Shown in pieces: positions 33,194 to 43,105 of a stretch of DNA of 64,000 nt (position 1 is the stretch's first letter; every line of letters begins with the position of its first letter). The stretch lies in contig JAFYWI010000001.1 of the NCBI GenBank assembly GCA_017558105.1, positions 1 to 64,000 of the forward strand. The letters are read 5' to 3'. The DNA is from Clostridia bacterium. Its GTDB lineage: Bacteria; Bacillota; Clostridia; Christensenellales; Borkfalkiaceae. The notes below the pieces were generated by a model. It had not been told where the DNA came from. It did not search any database and saw nothing but the letters and a program-made list of their open reading frames with translations. A program made the position numbers and the translations under genes.

Positions 33194-34438
33194 CTATTTT
33201 ATTTTTAACGCGTTGCGCTTTGGCCCAACCGTTGCAGAACTAATTAACGCAGGGTTAAAGATATCTTTAATAACTTTATCTACGTCTTCTTCGGTTATGT
33301 TTTTTAACCTTTCTAATCTTTCGTTAAAATCTAACTCTTTATTCAAAAAACACAAATATTTTCCGTGCAACAACATTTGAGTTGCCGTGTTTTCTCTGCC
33401 CATAATTATGGCAGATTTTATTTGTTCTTTGCCCCTATAAAATTCTTTACTCGTTACGCCGTTATTTCTAAAATTTTCTATTTCTTCTAAAATGGCTTTT
33501 ACAGCGTTATCTCTATTTTCAGTATTAACACCACCATAAATTTCTAAAACGCCGTTGTCTTTATATTGAGAAACGTAAGAATAAACGGAATAACATAGCC
33601 CTAATTCTTCCCTAACCTTTTGAAACAACCTACTACTCATTCCACCACCAAATATAATATTGGCAATGCTTAAAGCATCGGAACGAGCATCTAAAACAGA
33701 ATAAGCAGGCATTATTAACCCTATGTGAGATTGCTCTATTTTTTTACTTCTATAAAGGTTTCTTTTTTCCATTATATCGTAACCTTTTTGGCTTGCGCAA
33801 GTACCTTTGCAGAACTCTTGGTTAAACATTTTATCTACTAATTTTTCTGCATAATCCACGTCTACGTTACCTGCAATAGAAATTACAACGTTATCTGCCG
33901 TGTAATACTTATTCATATATTTAACAACGTCTTCACGGGTAAATCTTTTAATGTTTTTAATAGGCCCTAAAATAGTTCTACCAAGCCCTTCTTTGCCGTA
34001 ATAACTTTCTGCCAAAAGGTCTAAACAGATGTCTTCCGGGGTGTCTTCACACATATTAATTTCTTCAATTATAACCCCTTTTTCTTTTTCTAATTCAACG
34101 CTATCAAAAACGGAATTAAAAAAGATGTCAGATAAAATATCTAACGTTTTTTCAAGGTGTTCAGAAGTAGATTTTGTGTAATAACAAGTAAGTTCTTTTG
34201 AAGTAAACGCGTTTATTTGAGCGCCTACGCAGTCGATTTCATCTGAAATATCAAAAGCAGTACGTTTTTTCGTACCCTTAAACATTGTGTGTTCAATAAA
34301 GTGCGAAATGCCGTTTTCTTCTTCCGTTTCGTTACGGCTACCCGTTTTAACAAGTATGCCAGAAGTTACAGAAAGCAAGCCTTCTATTCTGTGAATAACT
34401 AATCTTAATCCGTTTTTATATTTTTTGTAAAAGGTCAT
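33194..34438 (-). CDS. M16 family zinc peptidase (MlpA/YmxG type)
   Basis: A 414-aa insulinase-family peptidase. The inverted zinc motif HFIEH (His46, Glu49, His50) is intact, with the second-domain segment typical of processing peptidases (GGGMSSRLFQKVREELGLCYSV). It overlaps the YlxY-like gene by 4 bp. In B. subtilis the orthologous pair lies downstream of rpsO-pnpA in the same order, which supports the assignment. The physiological substrate is unknown. Confidence 0.94.
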   Translation of the reverse strand: MTFYKKYKNGLRLVIHRIEGLLSVTSGILVKTGSRNETEEENGISHFIEHTMFKGTKKRTAFDISDEIDCVGAQINAFTSKELTCYYTKSTSEHLEKTLDILSDIFFNSVFDSVELEKEKGVIIEEINMCEDTPEDICLDLLAESYYGKEGLGRTILGPIKNIKRFTREDVVKYMNKYYTADNVVISIAGNVDVDYAEKLVDKMFNQEFCKGTCASQKGYDIMEKRNLYRSKKIEQSHIGLIMPAYSVLDARSDALSIANIIFGGGMSSRLFQKVREELGLCYSVYSYVSQYKDNGVLEIYGGVNTENRDNAVKAILEEIENFRNNGVTSKEFYRGKEQIKSAIIMGRENTATQMLLHGKYLCFLNKELDFNERLERLKNITEEDVDKVIKDIFNPALISSATVGPKRNALKIK

Positions 34439-35178
34439 ATTTTCTCCGTTGTTCCTTTAATATTTTCGCTAACAGTAACGGGGGTAAACCCGTTTTCTAT
34501 GCAATAAGTAATAATTTTTGGCAAGGCTTTTAAGGTATGTTCTTTTGGGTGCATTAAAATTAAATCACCGTTTTGCAAGTTGTTCGTTGCCCTATAAAAA
34601 ACCAAGTCTACACTATGGTCTCGCCAATCAATAGTGTCTTTAGACCACATTATAGTGGTGTGTTCTAAATTATAACTTGCTTCTAAAGTTAGGTCGCTAA
34701 AACTACCAGAAGGGGGTGCAAAAAGTTTGGTTTTTACTCCACAAAGCCCTTCTACTATTTTAGAAGTGTTTTGTATTTCTAAAACGTTTTGTTCATAATT
34801 TAACTTTTTATGGTCTTTATGAAAATACCCGTGGTTTGCAATTTCTAAATTAGATGCTTTAATTTTATTAAGCGTTTCTGCATTATCGTCTGCCCAACAC
34901 CCACCAACGAAAAAGGTGGCTTTAACGTTATATTCGTTTAACGTGTTAATAATTTCGTTAACTACTTTAGTGTTTTCGTAAACGTTAAACATAAAAGAAA
35001 CGTTTGGCTTTTCTTTGTTTCCGTTATATACGGCATAATACCTTTCACTACTATAAATAGGCACTATGTTTTCTGGAAAAAAACTAACGCAAAACACCAC
35101 TAAAAATATTACAAAAAGTATAGCGTTAGTTGCAGAAACCAATATGGTTTTATTATTTATTATTTTCATTTTTTTCAC
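34435..35178 (-). CDS. ylxY: YlxY-like polysaccharide deacetylase homologue with lost catalytic aspartates
   Basis: A 247-aa protein with an N-terminal membrane anchor (about 11-35) and a NodB/CE4 fold. The metal-binding histidines remain in ANHGYFHKDH (His116, His120), followed by FAPPSGSFSD and later LMHPKEHT. Where active enzymes have TFDDG, this protein has FNVYEN (64-69): both Asp residues are replaced (Asn65, Val66). It is therefore probably catalytically weak or inactive, like other YlxY proteins in the same rpsO-pnp-ylxY-M16 context. It overlaps the peptidase gene by 4 bp. Confidence 0.88.
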   Translation of the reverse strand: MKKMKIINNKTILVSATNAILFVIFLVVFCVSFFPENIVPIYSSERYYAVYNGNKEKPNVSFMFNVYENTKVVNEIINTLNEYNVKATFFVGGCWADDNAETLNKIKASNLEIANHGYFHKDHKKLNYEQNVLEIQNTSKIVEGLCGVKTKLFAPPSGSFSDLTLEASYNLEHTTIMWSKDTIDWRDHSVDLVFYRATNNLQNGDLILMHPKEHTLKALPKIITYCIENGFTPVTVSENIKGTTEKI

Positions 35179-35272
35179 CCTTATTCAATATATGACTGAA
35201 TATGGGTTTATTATTCTAAAAACAATAATACATATAGTTTACAATAAATAATAAAAAAAAGCAATAACATTA

Positions 35273-35306
35273 TAAAAAAAGAACCTAGGCTTACGTCTAG
35301 GCTCTT
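35273..35306 (-). terminator. Terminator after pnp
   Basis: Stem GAGCCTAG/CTAGGTTC (one G-U) and a run of seven T on the minus strand. Confidence 0.8.
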
Positions 35307-35322
35307 TTAATTTTATAAGCAA

Positions 35323-37419
35323 TTAGTCGTTTACAATTTCTAATAGTTTAAGGTCTATGCCCTTTTCACCAATTTTGCAAATTTCTACTTTAACCTTATC
35401 GCCAATGTGAAGAACTTCTTCAACAGAGTTAATTTTTCTATCGCTCATTCTAGAAATGTGAATCATACCGTCTTTACCAGGAGCAAGTTCGCAGAACGCA
35501 CCAACTTTTGGTAGAATTCTAACTACTTCTGAAATAAACATATCGCCAACTTCTGGGTCTTTAGCAATAGAAAGAATTATTGCTTTTGCTCTTTCTGCTT
35601 GAGCAACGTCGCCAACGCAAGCAACGTTAACCGTGCCGTTGTCGTCAATATCAATTTTAACGCCTGTTTCTTCAATAATTTTATTAATAACTTTACCTTG
35701 TTTACCAACAACGTCGCCAATCTTTTCTGGGTTGATTTGGAAAGATATAATCTTTGGAGCATATTTAGAAAGTTGTGCTCTTGGAGTGTCTATAGCTTCT
35801 AACATTTTGCTTAAAATGTATTTTCTGCCAACGTTTGCTTGAGCAATAGCCTTTCTTAAAATTGCTTCGTCTATACCCTTAATTTTAATATCCATTTGGA
35901 TAGCAGTAATACCCTTTTCCGTACCAGCAACCTTAAAGTCCATATCGCCAAGGAAGTCTTCTAAACCTTGAATATCGCTTAGAATTGAAACTTTGCCAGT
36001 TTCTGTATCTTTAATTAATCCCATTGCAATACCAGCAACTGGTGCTTTAATTGGAACGCCTGCATCCATAAGTGCAAGTGTTGAACCACAAACACTACCT
36101 TGTGAAGTAGAGCCGTTTGAACTCATAACTTCTGAAACGATTCTAATAGCGTATGGGAATTCTTCTTCGCTTGGAATAACTGGTTCTAACGCTCTTTCTG
36201 CAAGTGCGCCGTGGCCAATTTCTCTTCTACCTGGGCTTCTTAAAGGCTTTGCTTCACCAGAAGCATAGCCAGGCATATTGTATTGGTGCATATATCTCTT
36301 TTCAGTATCGCCGTCTAAACCTTCTAATTTTTGAACTTCAGAAAGCATACCTAAAGTACATACTGACATTACTTGAGTCATACCCCTAGTGAAAACACCA
36401 GAACCGTGTGCTCTTGGTAATACGCCTGCTTCACACCAAATATTTCTAACGTCTGTTAAACCTCTGCCGTCTGGACGGATGCCAAGGTTAGTAATTTTTG
36501 CTCTTACCTTTTCTTTTGTTAAATAGTAAAGGCTATCTTTAATTTCCCTTGCTTTGTCTGGGAAGATTTCTGCAAAGTGTTCTAAACAATCTTTTTCAAC
36601 TTGGTCTTGACCTTGTTGACGGGTATGCCTATCGAAAGTATCTAAAGCCTTATCTAACATATCGCTAGCATATTCTCTAACAGCATTGTCGATATCTTCT
36701 GGAATATGGTATAATTCCATTTCTCTCTTTGGCTTACCAATTTCTTTAACGATTTCTTCTTGGAAATCGCAAAGACGTTTAATTTCTTCGTGGCCGAATA
36801 GAATTGCACCTACCATTTCGTCGTCTGAAATTTCGTTTGCGCCTGCTTCAACCATCATAATAGCGTCTTTCGTACCAGCAAGATTTAAGGTTAATGCACT
36901 TTTTGCTCTTTGCGCTTCGTCTGGGTTGATTACGTATTCACCGTCTACCATACCAACTACTACGCTACCTGTTGGGCCAGCAAAAGGAATATCTGAAATG
37001 CTAATTGCAATAGAACTACCTAACATTGCAAGTGGTTCTGGTTGAATATCTGGTTCAACAGATAATGCGGTTGCAATAACAATAACGTCGTTAAATAAGC
37101 CTTTTGGGAAAAGTGGTCTAATAGGTCTATCTATTAACCTTGAAGTTAAAATAGCCTTATCTGACGCTCTGCCTTCTCTTTTCTTAAAGCCACCTGGAAT
37201 TTTACCAATAGAGTACATTTTTTCTTCAAAATCTACACCTAGTGGGAAATAATCCATACCGTCTTTTGCCTTGTCTGCCATGGTAACGTTTACCATAACT
37301 GCCGTTTCACCACAACGAATTACGCAAGAGCCGTTAGTTTGTTCTGCATATTTGCCAGTTTCAACAATAACTTCTCTGCCACCTACTGTGGTTTTGAATT
37401 CTCTGTAAGTTTTTGTCAT
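35323..37419 (-). CDS. pnp: Polynucleotide phosphorylase
   Basis: 3'-5' phosphorolytic exoribonuclease and RNA 3'-tailing enzyme, a trimeric core of RNA decay. At 698 aa the whole architecture is visible: two RNase PH domains (the second with GRREIGHGALAERAL and SNGSTSQGSVCG), an alpha linker, a KH domain (INPEKIGDVVGKQGKVIN, about 560) and an S1 domain (about 620-690). It follows rpsO, with a hairpin in the 133-bp gap. SD AAGGAG sits a few bases before the ATG. Confidence 0.98.
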   Translation of the reverse strand: MTKTYREFKTTVGGREVIVETGKYAEQTNGSCVIRCGETAVMVNVTMADKAKDGMDYFPLGVDFEEKMYSIGKIPGGFKKREGRASDKAILTSRLIDRPIRPLFPKGLFNDVIVIATALSVEPDIQPEPLAMLGSSIAISISDIPFAGPTGSVVVGMVDGEYVINPDEAQRAKSALTLNLAGTKDAIMMVEAGANEISDDEMVGAILFGHEEIKRLCDFQEEIVKEIGKPKREMELYHIPEDIDNAVREYASDMLDKALDTFDRHTRQQGQDQVEKDCLEHFAEIFPDKAREIKDSLYYLTKEKVRAKITNLGIRPDGRGLTDVRNIWCEAGVLPRAHGSGVFTRGMTQVMSVCTLGMLSEVQKLEGLDGDTEKRYMHQYNMPGYASGEAKPLRSPGRREIGHGALAERALEPVIPSEEEFPYAIRIVSEVMSSNGSTSQGSVCGSTLALMDAGVPIKAPVAGIAMGLIKDTETGKVSILSDIQGLEDFLGDMDFKVAGTEKGITAIQMDIKIKGIDEAILRKAIAQANVGRKYILSKMLEAIDTPRAQLSKYAPKIISFQINPEKIGDVVGKQGKVINKIIEETGVKIDIDDNGTVNVACVGDVAQAERAKAIILSIAKDPEVGDMFISEVVRILPKVGAFCELAPGKDGMIHISRMSDRKINSVEEVLHIGDKVKVEICKIGEKGIDLKLLEIVND

Positions 37420-37502
37420 ATCAATCTCCTTATAAACTCTTTATTTTAGGAACGCTAATAACCCATTAGCGCTATAAATTTCTACAAAAAAACACTTAAA
37501 AT

Positions 37503-37549
37503 TGCCTAAAAATAAGAAAAAGTGGGCGACAAAAAACGTCGCCCCCAAT
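37503..37549 (-). terminator. Terminator/attenuator between rpsO and pnp
   Basis: Stem GGGCGAC/GTCGCCC with T-rich 3' side, just after rpsO. It probably lets part of the transcripts continue into pnp. Confidence 0.75.
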
Positions 37550-37552
37550 AAA

Positions 37553-37816
37553 CTATTTTCTTAAATCTAATTGTGCGATAATCTTTCTGTATCTTTCAAT
37601 GTCTATACCTTTAAGATAATCTAAAAGACTACGGCGTTCACCTACCATTTTCATTAAGCCACGGCGAGAATGATTGTCGTGCTTGTTTACAGATAAGTGT
37701 TGGTTTAAGTGGTTAATTCTTTCTGTTAGAAGTGCAATTTGTACTTCTGCAGAACCGGTGTCTTTTTCGTTAGCACCAAACTTTGCTATGATTTCTAATT
37801 TTTTTGCCTTGTCCAT
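37553..37816 (-). CDS. rpsO: 30S ribosomal protein S15
   Basis: An 87-aa S15, which nucleates the 16S central domain by binding the helix 20-22 junction. Family motifs are clear: [21 protein letters not shown], then [23 protein letters not shown] in parts. The canonical partner pnp lies downstream. It has a strong promoter and a leader of about 90 nt that can fold and may bind S15 itself. SD GGAGGA before the ATG. Confidence 0.98.
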   Translation of the reverse strand: MDKAKKLEIIAKFGANEKDTGSAEVQIALLTERINHLNQHLSVNKHDNHSRRGLMKMVGERRSLLDYLKGIDIERYRKIIAQLDLRK

Positions 37817-37907
37817 AATTATTTATCCTCCTTCTTTTATGGAATAATTCACTCTAAACAAAGCAATGGGTGGAGAGCCACAAAACCTTGTCATAGAGCA
37901 TTAAGCC
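37817..37907 (-). promoter_or_regulatory. rpsO leader, candidate S15 autoregulatory RNA
   Basis: About 90-nt untranslated leader with a GTGG-CTCT-CCAC hairpin and pairing possibilities CTCTA/TAGAG that enclose it. S15 leaders in other bacteria control translation by S15 binding; this one is inferred from position and folding potential only. Confidence 0.4.
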
Positions 37908-37912
37908 TAATA

Positions 37913-37941
37913 AGTATAACAAATTTTATTTTTTTTGTAAA
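37913..37941 (-). promoter_or_regulatory. Sigma-A promoter of rpsO-pnp
   Basis: TTTACA (37936-37941), 17 bp, TATACT (37913-37918) on the minus strand. Confidence 0.75.
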
Positions 37942-37967
37942 CTAATTTTTAACTGCTTTGCAGTTTT

Positions 37968-38987
37968 TTAGTTAAATTTATATTTTTTTCTTACTATAGT
38001 ATATATTTTTTTGCAAAGCCAACAAACAAAACGATTGTCTGAAGCCACCATGCCGGTAAATCTTCTTCTTATTCTCTTACAAGTTACAGGGTCTTTTTCT
38101 TTAAAATATTCCCAAAGTTCTTTTTTCTTCTTTAAGTCTTCTTTAGTGCCAAGTTTAATTAAGTAAATGCTATTTACTACCATCATTATAAGTAAAAAAC
38201 TTTGCATATACTTATAAAGTTTTGGTCTTTCTTTTTGAAAATCGTTAATATTGTGTTTTTCAAGTAATTTTTTAGTAACCAAAATGTGTTGGTCTATTCT
38301 ACTCATTATAACTTTTTCGTTTATAGATTGGTCTGGTCTACCTATAAAATACCTATAGAAATCTATATTAATATAGTAGAATTTTTTAACGTATGGAAGT
38401 GGCAGGTAAACAAAAATATTATCTACGTAAAAAGTGTGTTTAGGCAATTCTAAACCAATTTCTTTTAGCAACTCCGTTCTATACATTACGCTATGCATTG
38501 CAATAAATTGCCCTACTTCAAACGCTTTTGTTTCTTCAAAATCAAACAACTTTTCTTTTGGAAGATTTTTATATTCTACTACCCTTTCCGTATTGTTAAA
38601 AGTATATTCGTAAACGTAGTTTGTTAAAAAAGCATCTGGAACTTCTTCTTTCCCGTCAAAAGAACGAACGGCAGAAATAAGTTTATATAACGACTGCTCG
38701 TCTACCCAATCGTCAGAGTCAACAACCTTAAAATATTTACCAGTAGCGTTTTTAATGCCAAAGTTAACGGCATCTCCGTGCCCACCATTTTCTTTATGAA
38801 TTGCTTTAACTATCGTTGGATATTTTTCTGCATATTGGTCGGCAATTTCTTTAGTATTATCTTTAGTAGAGCCGTCGTTAACAATAAGAATTTCAACGTC
38901 TTCCCCACCTTTAAGAAGTGATTCTATACATTTATTCATATATTCCGCTGAGTTATAGCACGGAACTGCAAATGAAATTAATTTCAT
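37968..38987 (-). CDS. Family 2 glycosyltransferase
   Basis: A 339-aa GT-A fold transferase. The donor-binding start is SFAVPCYNSAEYMNKCIESL, with EILIVNDGSTKDNT, the DXD-type metal site in VVDSDDWVD (about 91-99) and an acceptor region rich in aromatic residues. No membrane helices except a possible C-terminal amphipathic segment. It follows hemZ by 17 bp, apparently at the end of the secD-to-hemZ gene run. The sugar and acceptor cannot be predicted; a cell-envelope polysaccharide is likely. Confidence 0.9.
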   Translation of the reverse strand: MKLISFAVPCYNSAEYMNKCIESLLKGGEDVEILIVNDGSTKDNTKEIADQYAEKYPTIVKAIHKENGGHGDAVNFGIKNATGKYFKVVDSDDWVDEQSLYKLISAVRSFDGKEEVPDAFLTNYVYEYTFNNTERVVEYKNLPKEKLFDFEETKAFEVGQFIAMHSVMYRTELLKEIGLELPKHTFYVDNIFVYLPLPYVKKFYYINIDFYRYFIGRPDQSINEKVIMSRIDQHILVTKKLLEKHNINDFQKERPKLYKYMQSFLLIMMVVNSIYLIKLGTKEDLKKKKELWEYFKEKDPVTCKRIRRRFTGMVASDNRFVCWLCKKIYTIVRKKYKFN

Positions 38988-39004
38988 AAATTCTCCTTGT
39001 TGGG

Positions 39005-40375
39005 TTAAACGAAAAGTTTATCTTTGTTTGACTTTATCTTTTCAATGTTTTTTAAGTAAGTTAAAATATCTTTTGGTGAAGCGCACCTTTCTATTCTTTC
39101 GCCACCATTAAATACTCTTTTACTTATAGCATTTGCACCACACGCTACGTTTTGAGAAATTTCTTCCATAACGTCTACGTTATAAACACAGGCTTTACCT
39201 GGCTTGGTATAACCAACGTTTTCTAAATTTCCCGCCATATATTTTTGCCTATATAAGTAATAAGGCGCATAGCCGTTTTTAGTAAGTTCATTATAAGCAT
39301 AGTCTACCATATCGTTTACTTCGTTGGCGCTTAACCTATTAGTTTCTGCACTTAAATATGAACCTTTCTTTACGCACAAGGTATGCACGGTAATATTGTC
39401 TGGCGAAAGTGATAGCGCAGTATCTAAACTATACTTAAAATCTGAAAAAGTTTCCTTTTCTAAACCTGCTATTAAATCCATATTAACCGAAAAATCATCT
39501 TTTGTCAAATTATATACGTCAATTACTTGTTCTGCCGTATGATTTCTTCCTAAAAGTTGCAACGTTTTATTATTAAAAGTTTGTGGATTAACGCAAATTC
39601 TATTTACACCATAATCTTTTAATAGTTTTAAATTTTCTTTGGTAATAGCATCTGGTCTACCTGCTTCTACTGAAAACTCTACACCAGTATTTATTTTAGC
39701 AAGTTCTTTTAACACTTTTTCTAAATTTTTATTATCTAGCGAAACGGGTGTTCCACCACCAACGTAAATGCTACGCAAATTTTTAATATACTTTGCGCTA
39801 TGCCTAATTTCTTCTATAAGCGCATTAACGTATTCGTCTACGTAAGCCTTTGTTTTTTCTATATCGTTAGTGATAAACGAACAATACTTACACCTGCTTG
39901 GACAAAACGGAATAAATACGAAAAAATCTGTATTATTATCGTCTTTTTTATATATTCCTTTTTGGGTGTTAAGAACGTTTTTAACAAGTTGGGTTTTTTC
40001 TTTAGAAACCTTCATTGTATCTATAAAAAATTCTTCAAATTCACCCGTACTTTCTAGTTGTGAATAGGCTAATTTAGTAGGTCTTATACCAGTTAGCGAA
40101 CCCCAAGGCATTTCCTTTTCGTAAAACCTTGAAAGTGCTTTATATAAAGAAAGTTTTGCAAACCTTTTTATAAGCCTTTTTTCTTCTATTTCGCTAAGAT
40201 TTTTAGGCATTAAATTACCATAAGCAAAACTTTTGCCAACAAAAACGAAGGTGTTTACCACCCTATCTTCTTTTTTTGCAAATATATGCTTAATATTTAA
40301 TTTTTCAACGTCTTCAAACAAAGAGATTACTTCGTTTAATTCACTTTCTATATGTTGTAGGTCAGATTTAATCAT
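39005..40375 (-). CDS. hemZ: Radical SAM HemZ-like coproporphyrinogen III oxidase-family protein
   Basis: A 456-aa radical SAM enzyme with the cluster motif CPSRCKYCSF and the HemZ hallmark PWGSLTGIRPTK in the N-terminal part, followed by GGGTPVSL and VNPQTFNNKTLQLLGR. Members are annotated as oxygen-independent coproporphyrinogen dehydrogenases, though some HemW/HemZ-like proteins act otherwise. I place the start at 40375, where ATGATTAA overlaps the MBL stop by 8 bp, rather than at a start further upstream that would overlap by 89 bp. Coupled to the MBL gene. Confidence 0.9.
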   Translation of the reverse strand: MIKSDLQHIESELNEVISLFEDVEKLNIKHIFAKKEDRVVNTFVFVGKSFAYGNLMPKNLSEIEEKRLIKRFAKLSLYKALSRFYEKEMPWGSLTGIRPTKLAYSQLESTGEFEEFFIDTMKVSKEKTQLVKNVLNTQKGIYKKDDNNTDFFVFIPFCPSRCKYCSFITNDIEKTKAYVDEYVNALIEEIRHSAKYIKNLRSIYVGGGTPVSLDNKNLEKVLKELAKINTGVEFSVEAGRPDAITKENLKLLKDYGVNRICVNPQTFNNKTLQLLGRNHTAEQVIDVYNLTKDDFSVNMDLIAGLEKETFSDFKYSLDTALSLSPDNITVHTLCVKKGSYLSAETNRLSANEVNDMVDYAYNELTKNGYAPYYLYRQKYMAGNLENVGYTKPGKACVYNVDVMEEISQNVACGANAISKRVFNGGERIERCASPKDILTYLKNIEKIKSNKDKLFV

Positions 40376-40982
40376 ATTCGTTAAGTATATTATATTTTCT
40401 TTCGTGAGATAGGGTTGTAAAATCGTCGTGCCCAGGCAAAACGTTGTAATCGCCATCTAAAGCAAAAAGCCTTTTAACACTTTTAACAAGCATATCTCTG
40501 TTGCCAGAAGGAAAATCCGTTCTGCCAACGCTTTCTAAAAACAACGTATCGCCAGAAAAAATATTGTTATCCACTATAAAACAAGCAGAGCCGTCTGTAT
40601 GGCCTGGTGTTATTAAAGCCTTAATTTCAATGCCACAAAGGTTTAACACTTCGCCATCGTAAAAAGTTACGTCTGGGGTTAAATAGTCGAAATTTCTGCC
40701 AAAATGCTTGCTTAAATTATCGTCGTTAGAAAGTTTTTTAGCATCTATTTTACTTATTACAATTTTCACACCGTCGTCTTGTAGTTTTTTTGCGTTGCCC
40801 GCGTGGTCAAAATGCCCGTGAGTATATAAAGCGTATTCTAACGTAAAACCCTTTTCTTTTGCCGTCTTTTTAATTAAATTATAGTTTTCTCCACTATCTA
40901 TAACAATCGCTTTATTATTTTCGTTAACCAAAAAGTAGGTATTAACTTTTAACGGGCCCGTGCTTAAATGGTAAAGTTTCAT
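40368..40982 (-). CDS. MBL-fold metallo-hydrolase (glyoxalase II-like)
   Basis: A 204-aa metallo-beta-lactamase-fold hydrolase with the metal motif THGHFDHAGN (about 53-62), a third ligand in TPGHTDGSACF and a final His in LPGHDDFTTL. It matches the small YqgX/GloB-like group found between rsh and hemZ in Clostridia. Likely hydrolyses a thioester such as S-lactoyl-thiol. The stop overlaps the hemZ start, and it lies 2 bp after rsh. Confidence 0.92.
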   Translation of the reverse strand: MKLYHLSTGPLKVNTYFLVNENNKAIVIDSGENYNLIKKTAKEKGFTLEYALYTHGHFDHAGNAKKLQDDGVKIVISKIDAKKLSNDDNLSKHFGRNFDYLTPDVTFYDGEVLNLCGIEIKALITPGHTDGSACFIVDNNIFSGDTLFLESVGRTDFPSGNRDMLVKSVKRLFALDGDYNVLPGHDDFTTLSHERKYNILNEYD

Positions 40983-40984
40983 TG

Positions 40985-43105
40985 TTAGTTTGCCATCCTA
41001 TAAACGTCTATAACCTTGTTAATACTTTTAATTTTTTCTATTAAGGCATCTAACGCTTTTTTAGATTTTAATTTAATAACGAAGTCTATTATAGTTTGGT
41101 TGGTTTTTAAGTCTATTCTGCCGTTCGTATTTAGAATTTGCAACCCTTCTTTTAGCGCAAAAGAAGAAATTTCGCAAAGAATTTCCGTTTGGTCTGTAGC
41201 AATTACCCTAATGCAAGCATTAAAATTATTATTAATTTTTTCTGGCCAAGATGCAGATAGCACCTTTTGGTCGCCACTATGAACGTTAGAACAGTCTGCC
41301 CTATGAACGGTTACCCCGTGCCCGTGAGAAATAAATGCTACGATATTATCGCCAGGAACAGGATTACAACACCCTGCAAAACGAACTAAAATTTCGCCCA
41401 TACCTTGAACAACAACTCTGCCAGTGGCAGTTGGTTTGTTTAGTGCATTATTTTCTATTGCTTGGTCTTTTTTATAAAAATCTATAAGTTTAACTAAAAC
41501 TTGGTTAACGGAAACTGCGCCGTAGCCAATAGTTGAAAACATTTCTTCTTCACTACTAAAACACATTTTAGAAGCAAGCCTATAAAAATATTCATCGGTT
41601 AAAATATCTTCAACGTTATATCCCCTTCTATTTGCTTCTTCGGTAAATAATTGCTTGCCTTTTTCAAGGTGCTCGTCTTCGATTTCACGTTTAATAAATT
41701 GCTTAATTTTTACACGCGCGCTTGAACTTTTTACAACCCTTAACCAATCCCAAGAAGGGCCTTTAGAAGTTTTTGAAGTAATAATTTCAACAACGTCGCC
41801 AGATTGCAAAGTGGTGTTTAACGGAACTACTTTAGAATTTACTTTTGCTCCAACGCAACTATTACCTATTTGAGAGTGCACGTAGTAAGCAAAGTCTATT
41901 GGAGTTGCGCCGTTTGGCAACCTTTTTACGTCTCCTTTAGGGGTAAAAACTAAAACTTCAGAACTATAAACGTCGCCTTTAAGTGAATTTAAAAATTCTT
42001 TACTATCTTTTAATCCACCTTGCCATTCCATAACCTCCCTAATCCAAGCAAGGCGTTGGTCGAAGTCGTCTTCTTCTTTTTTGTTTTCTTTATATTTCCA
42101 ATGTGCAGCAATGCCGTATTCTGCCGCGTGGTTCATTTCGTAAGTACGAATTTGTATTTCAAAAATTTTACCAAAGTTAGTAACAACCGTAGTGTGTAAA
42201 GACTTATACATATTTGGTTTTGGCGTTGCAATATAGTCTTTAATTCTACCTGGAATTGGTTTCCAAATATTGTGTATTTTACCAAAAATTTCGTAGCATT
42301 CTTCTACCGTTTTTACAATTATTCTAACAGCAACAACGTCGTAAATTTGGTCTAGTTGTTTGTTTTGCTGTTTCATTTTTTTATAAATACTATAAAGGTG
42401 TTTTTTTCTGCCAAAAACTTCACCTTTAATTTTACTTTCTTCTAATAACTGCTTAATTTCCCTTACAACTTTGTTAACGGGCTCGTCTGTTTCTAATAGC
42501 CTTTCACTAATTTTATAAGATAATTCTTCGTAAAAAATAGGGTCTAAATATTTTAAACACAAATCTTCTAATTCGCATTTTACTTGCGAAATACCAAGCC
42601 TATTTGCTAATGGTGCATAAACGTCTAACGTTTCCCTTGCCATACGTTGTTGCCTTTCTTTAGATAAGAAGTTTAACGAACGCATATTATGTAATCTGTC
42701 GGCAAGTTTTATTATAATAACCCTAATATCTTTTGCCATTGCAACGAAAATTTTTCTAAAATTTTCGGCTTGTTCTTCTTCTTTTGAAGTAAATTCTATT
42801 CTTTCTAATTTTGTTACGCCTTTAACAAGTTCTAAAATTTCTTCACCAAATTCTTTTTTAATATCACCTTCAGAAACAGGCGTATCTTCTAAAACGTCGT
42901 GTAAAAAAGCAGCCGAAATAGTAGCAGCGTCTAAACCAAGGTCAACTAAAATTTGCGCAACAGAACAAGGGTGAGAAAAATATTCTTCACCCGAAGCCCT
43001 TTTTTGATTTGCGTGGGCTTTTTTAGCAAAATCGTATGCCTTATAGCAAAGTTTTTGTTCTTCGCCTTTATATTTAGTTTCTATGCTTTCTAAAACACTT
43101 AACAT
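40985..43105 (-). CDS. rsh: Bifunctional (p)ppGpp synthetase/hydrolase RelA/SpoT (Rsh)
   Basis: Stringent response enzyme making and degrading (p)ppGpp. The 706 aa hold the HD hydrolase domain (YFSHPCSVA, FLHDVLEDT, KLADRLHNMRSL), the synthetase domain (RIKDYIATPKPNMYKSLHT, about 285-305), TGS (VFTPKGDVKRLPNGATPIDFAY), a helical/zinc-finger region with FAGCCNPVPGD, and a C-terminal ACT domain (about 630-706). All HD residues seem intact, so both activities are expected. It overlaps recJ by 1 bp. Confidence 0.97.
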   Translation of the reverse strand: MLSVLESIETKYKGEEQKLCYKAYDFAKKAHANQKRASGEEYFSHPCSVAQILVDLGLDAATISAAFLHDVLEDTPVSEGDIKKEFGEEILELVKGVTKLERIEFTSKEEEQAENFRKIFVAMAKDIRVIIIKLADRLHNMRSLNFLSKERQQRMARETLDVYAPLANRLGISQVKCELEDLCLKYLDPIFYEELSYKISERLLETDEPVNKVVREIKQLLEESKIKGEVFGRKKHLYSIYKKMKQQNKQLDQIYDVVAVRIIVKTVEECYEIFGKIHNIWKPIPGRIKDYIATPKPNMYKSLHTTVVTNFGKIFEIQIRTYEMNHAAEYGIAAHWKYKENKKEEDDFDQRLAWIREVMEWQGGLKDSKEFLNSLKGDVYSSEVLVFTPKGDVKRLPNGATPIDFAYYVHSQIGNSCVGAKVNSKVVPLNTTLQSGDVVEIITSKTSKGPSWDWLRVVKSSSARVKIKQFIKREIEDEHLEKGKQLFTEEANRRGYNVEDILTDEYFYRLASKMCFSSEEEMFSTIGYGAVSVNQVLVKLIDFYKKDQAIENNALNKPTATGRVVVQGMGEILVRFAGCCNPVPGDNIVAFISHGHGVTVHRADCSNVHSGDQKVLSASWPEKINNNFNACIRVIATDQTEILCEISSFALKEGLQILNTNGRIDLKTNQTIIDFVIKLKSKKALDALIEKIKSINKVIDVYRMAN

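Noticed and set aside
40376..40456. An 89-bp overlap of hemZ with the MBL gene, suggesting a frameshift or fusion
   Set aside because: An ATG at 40375 gives the family-like start MIKSDLQ and an ordinary 8-bp overlap.
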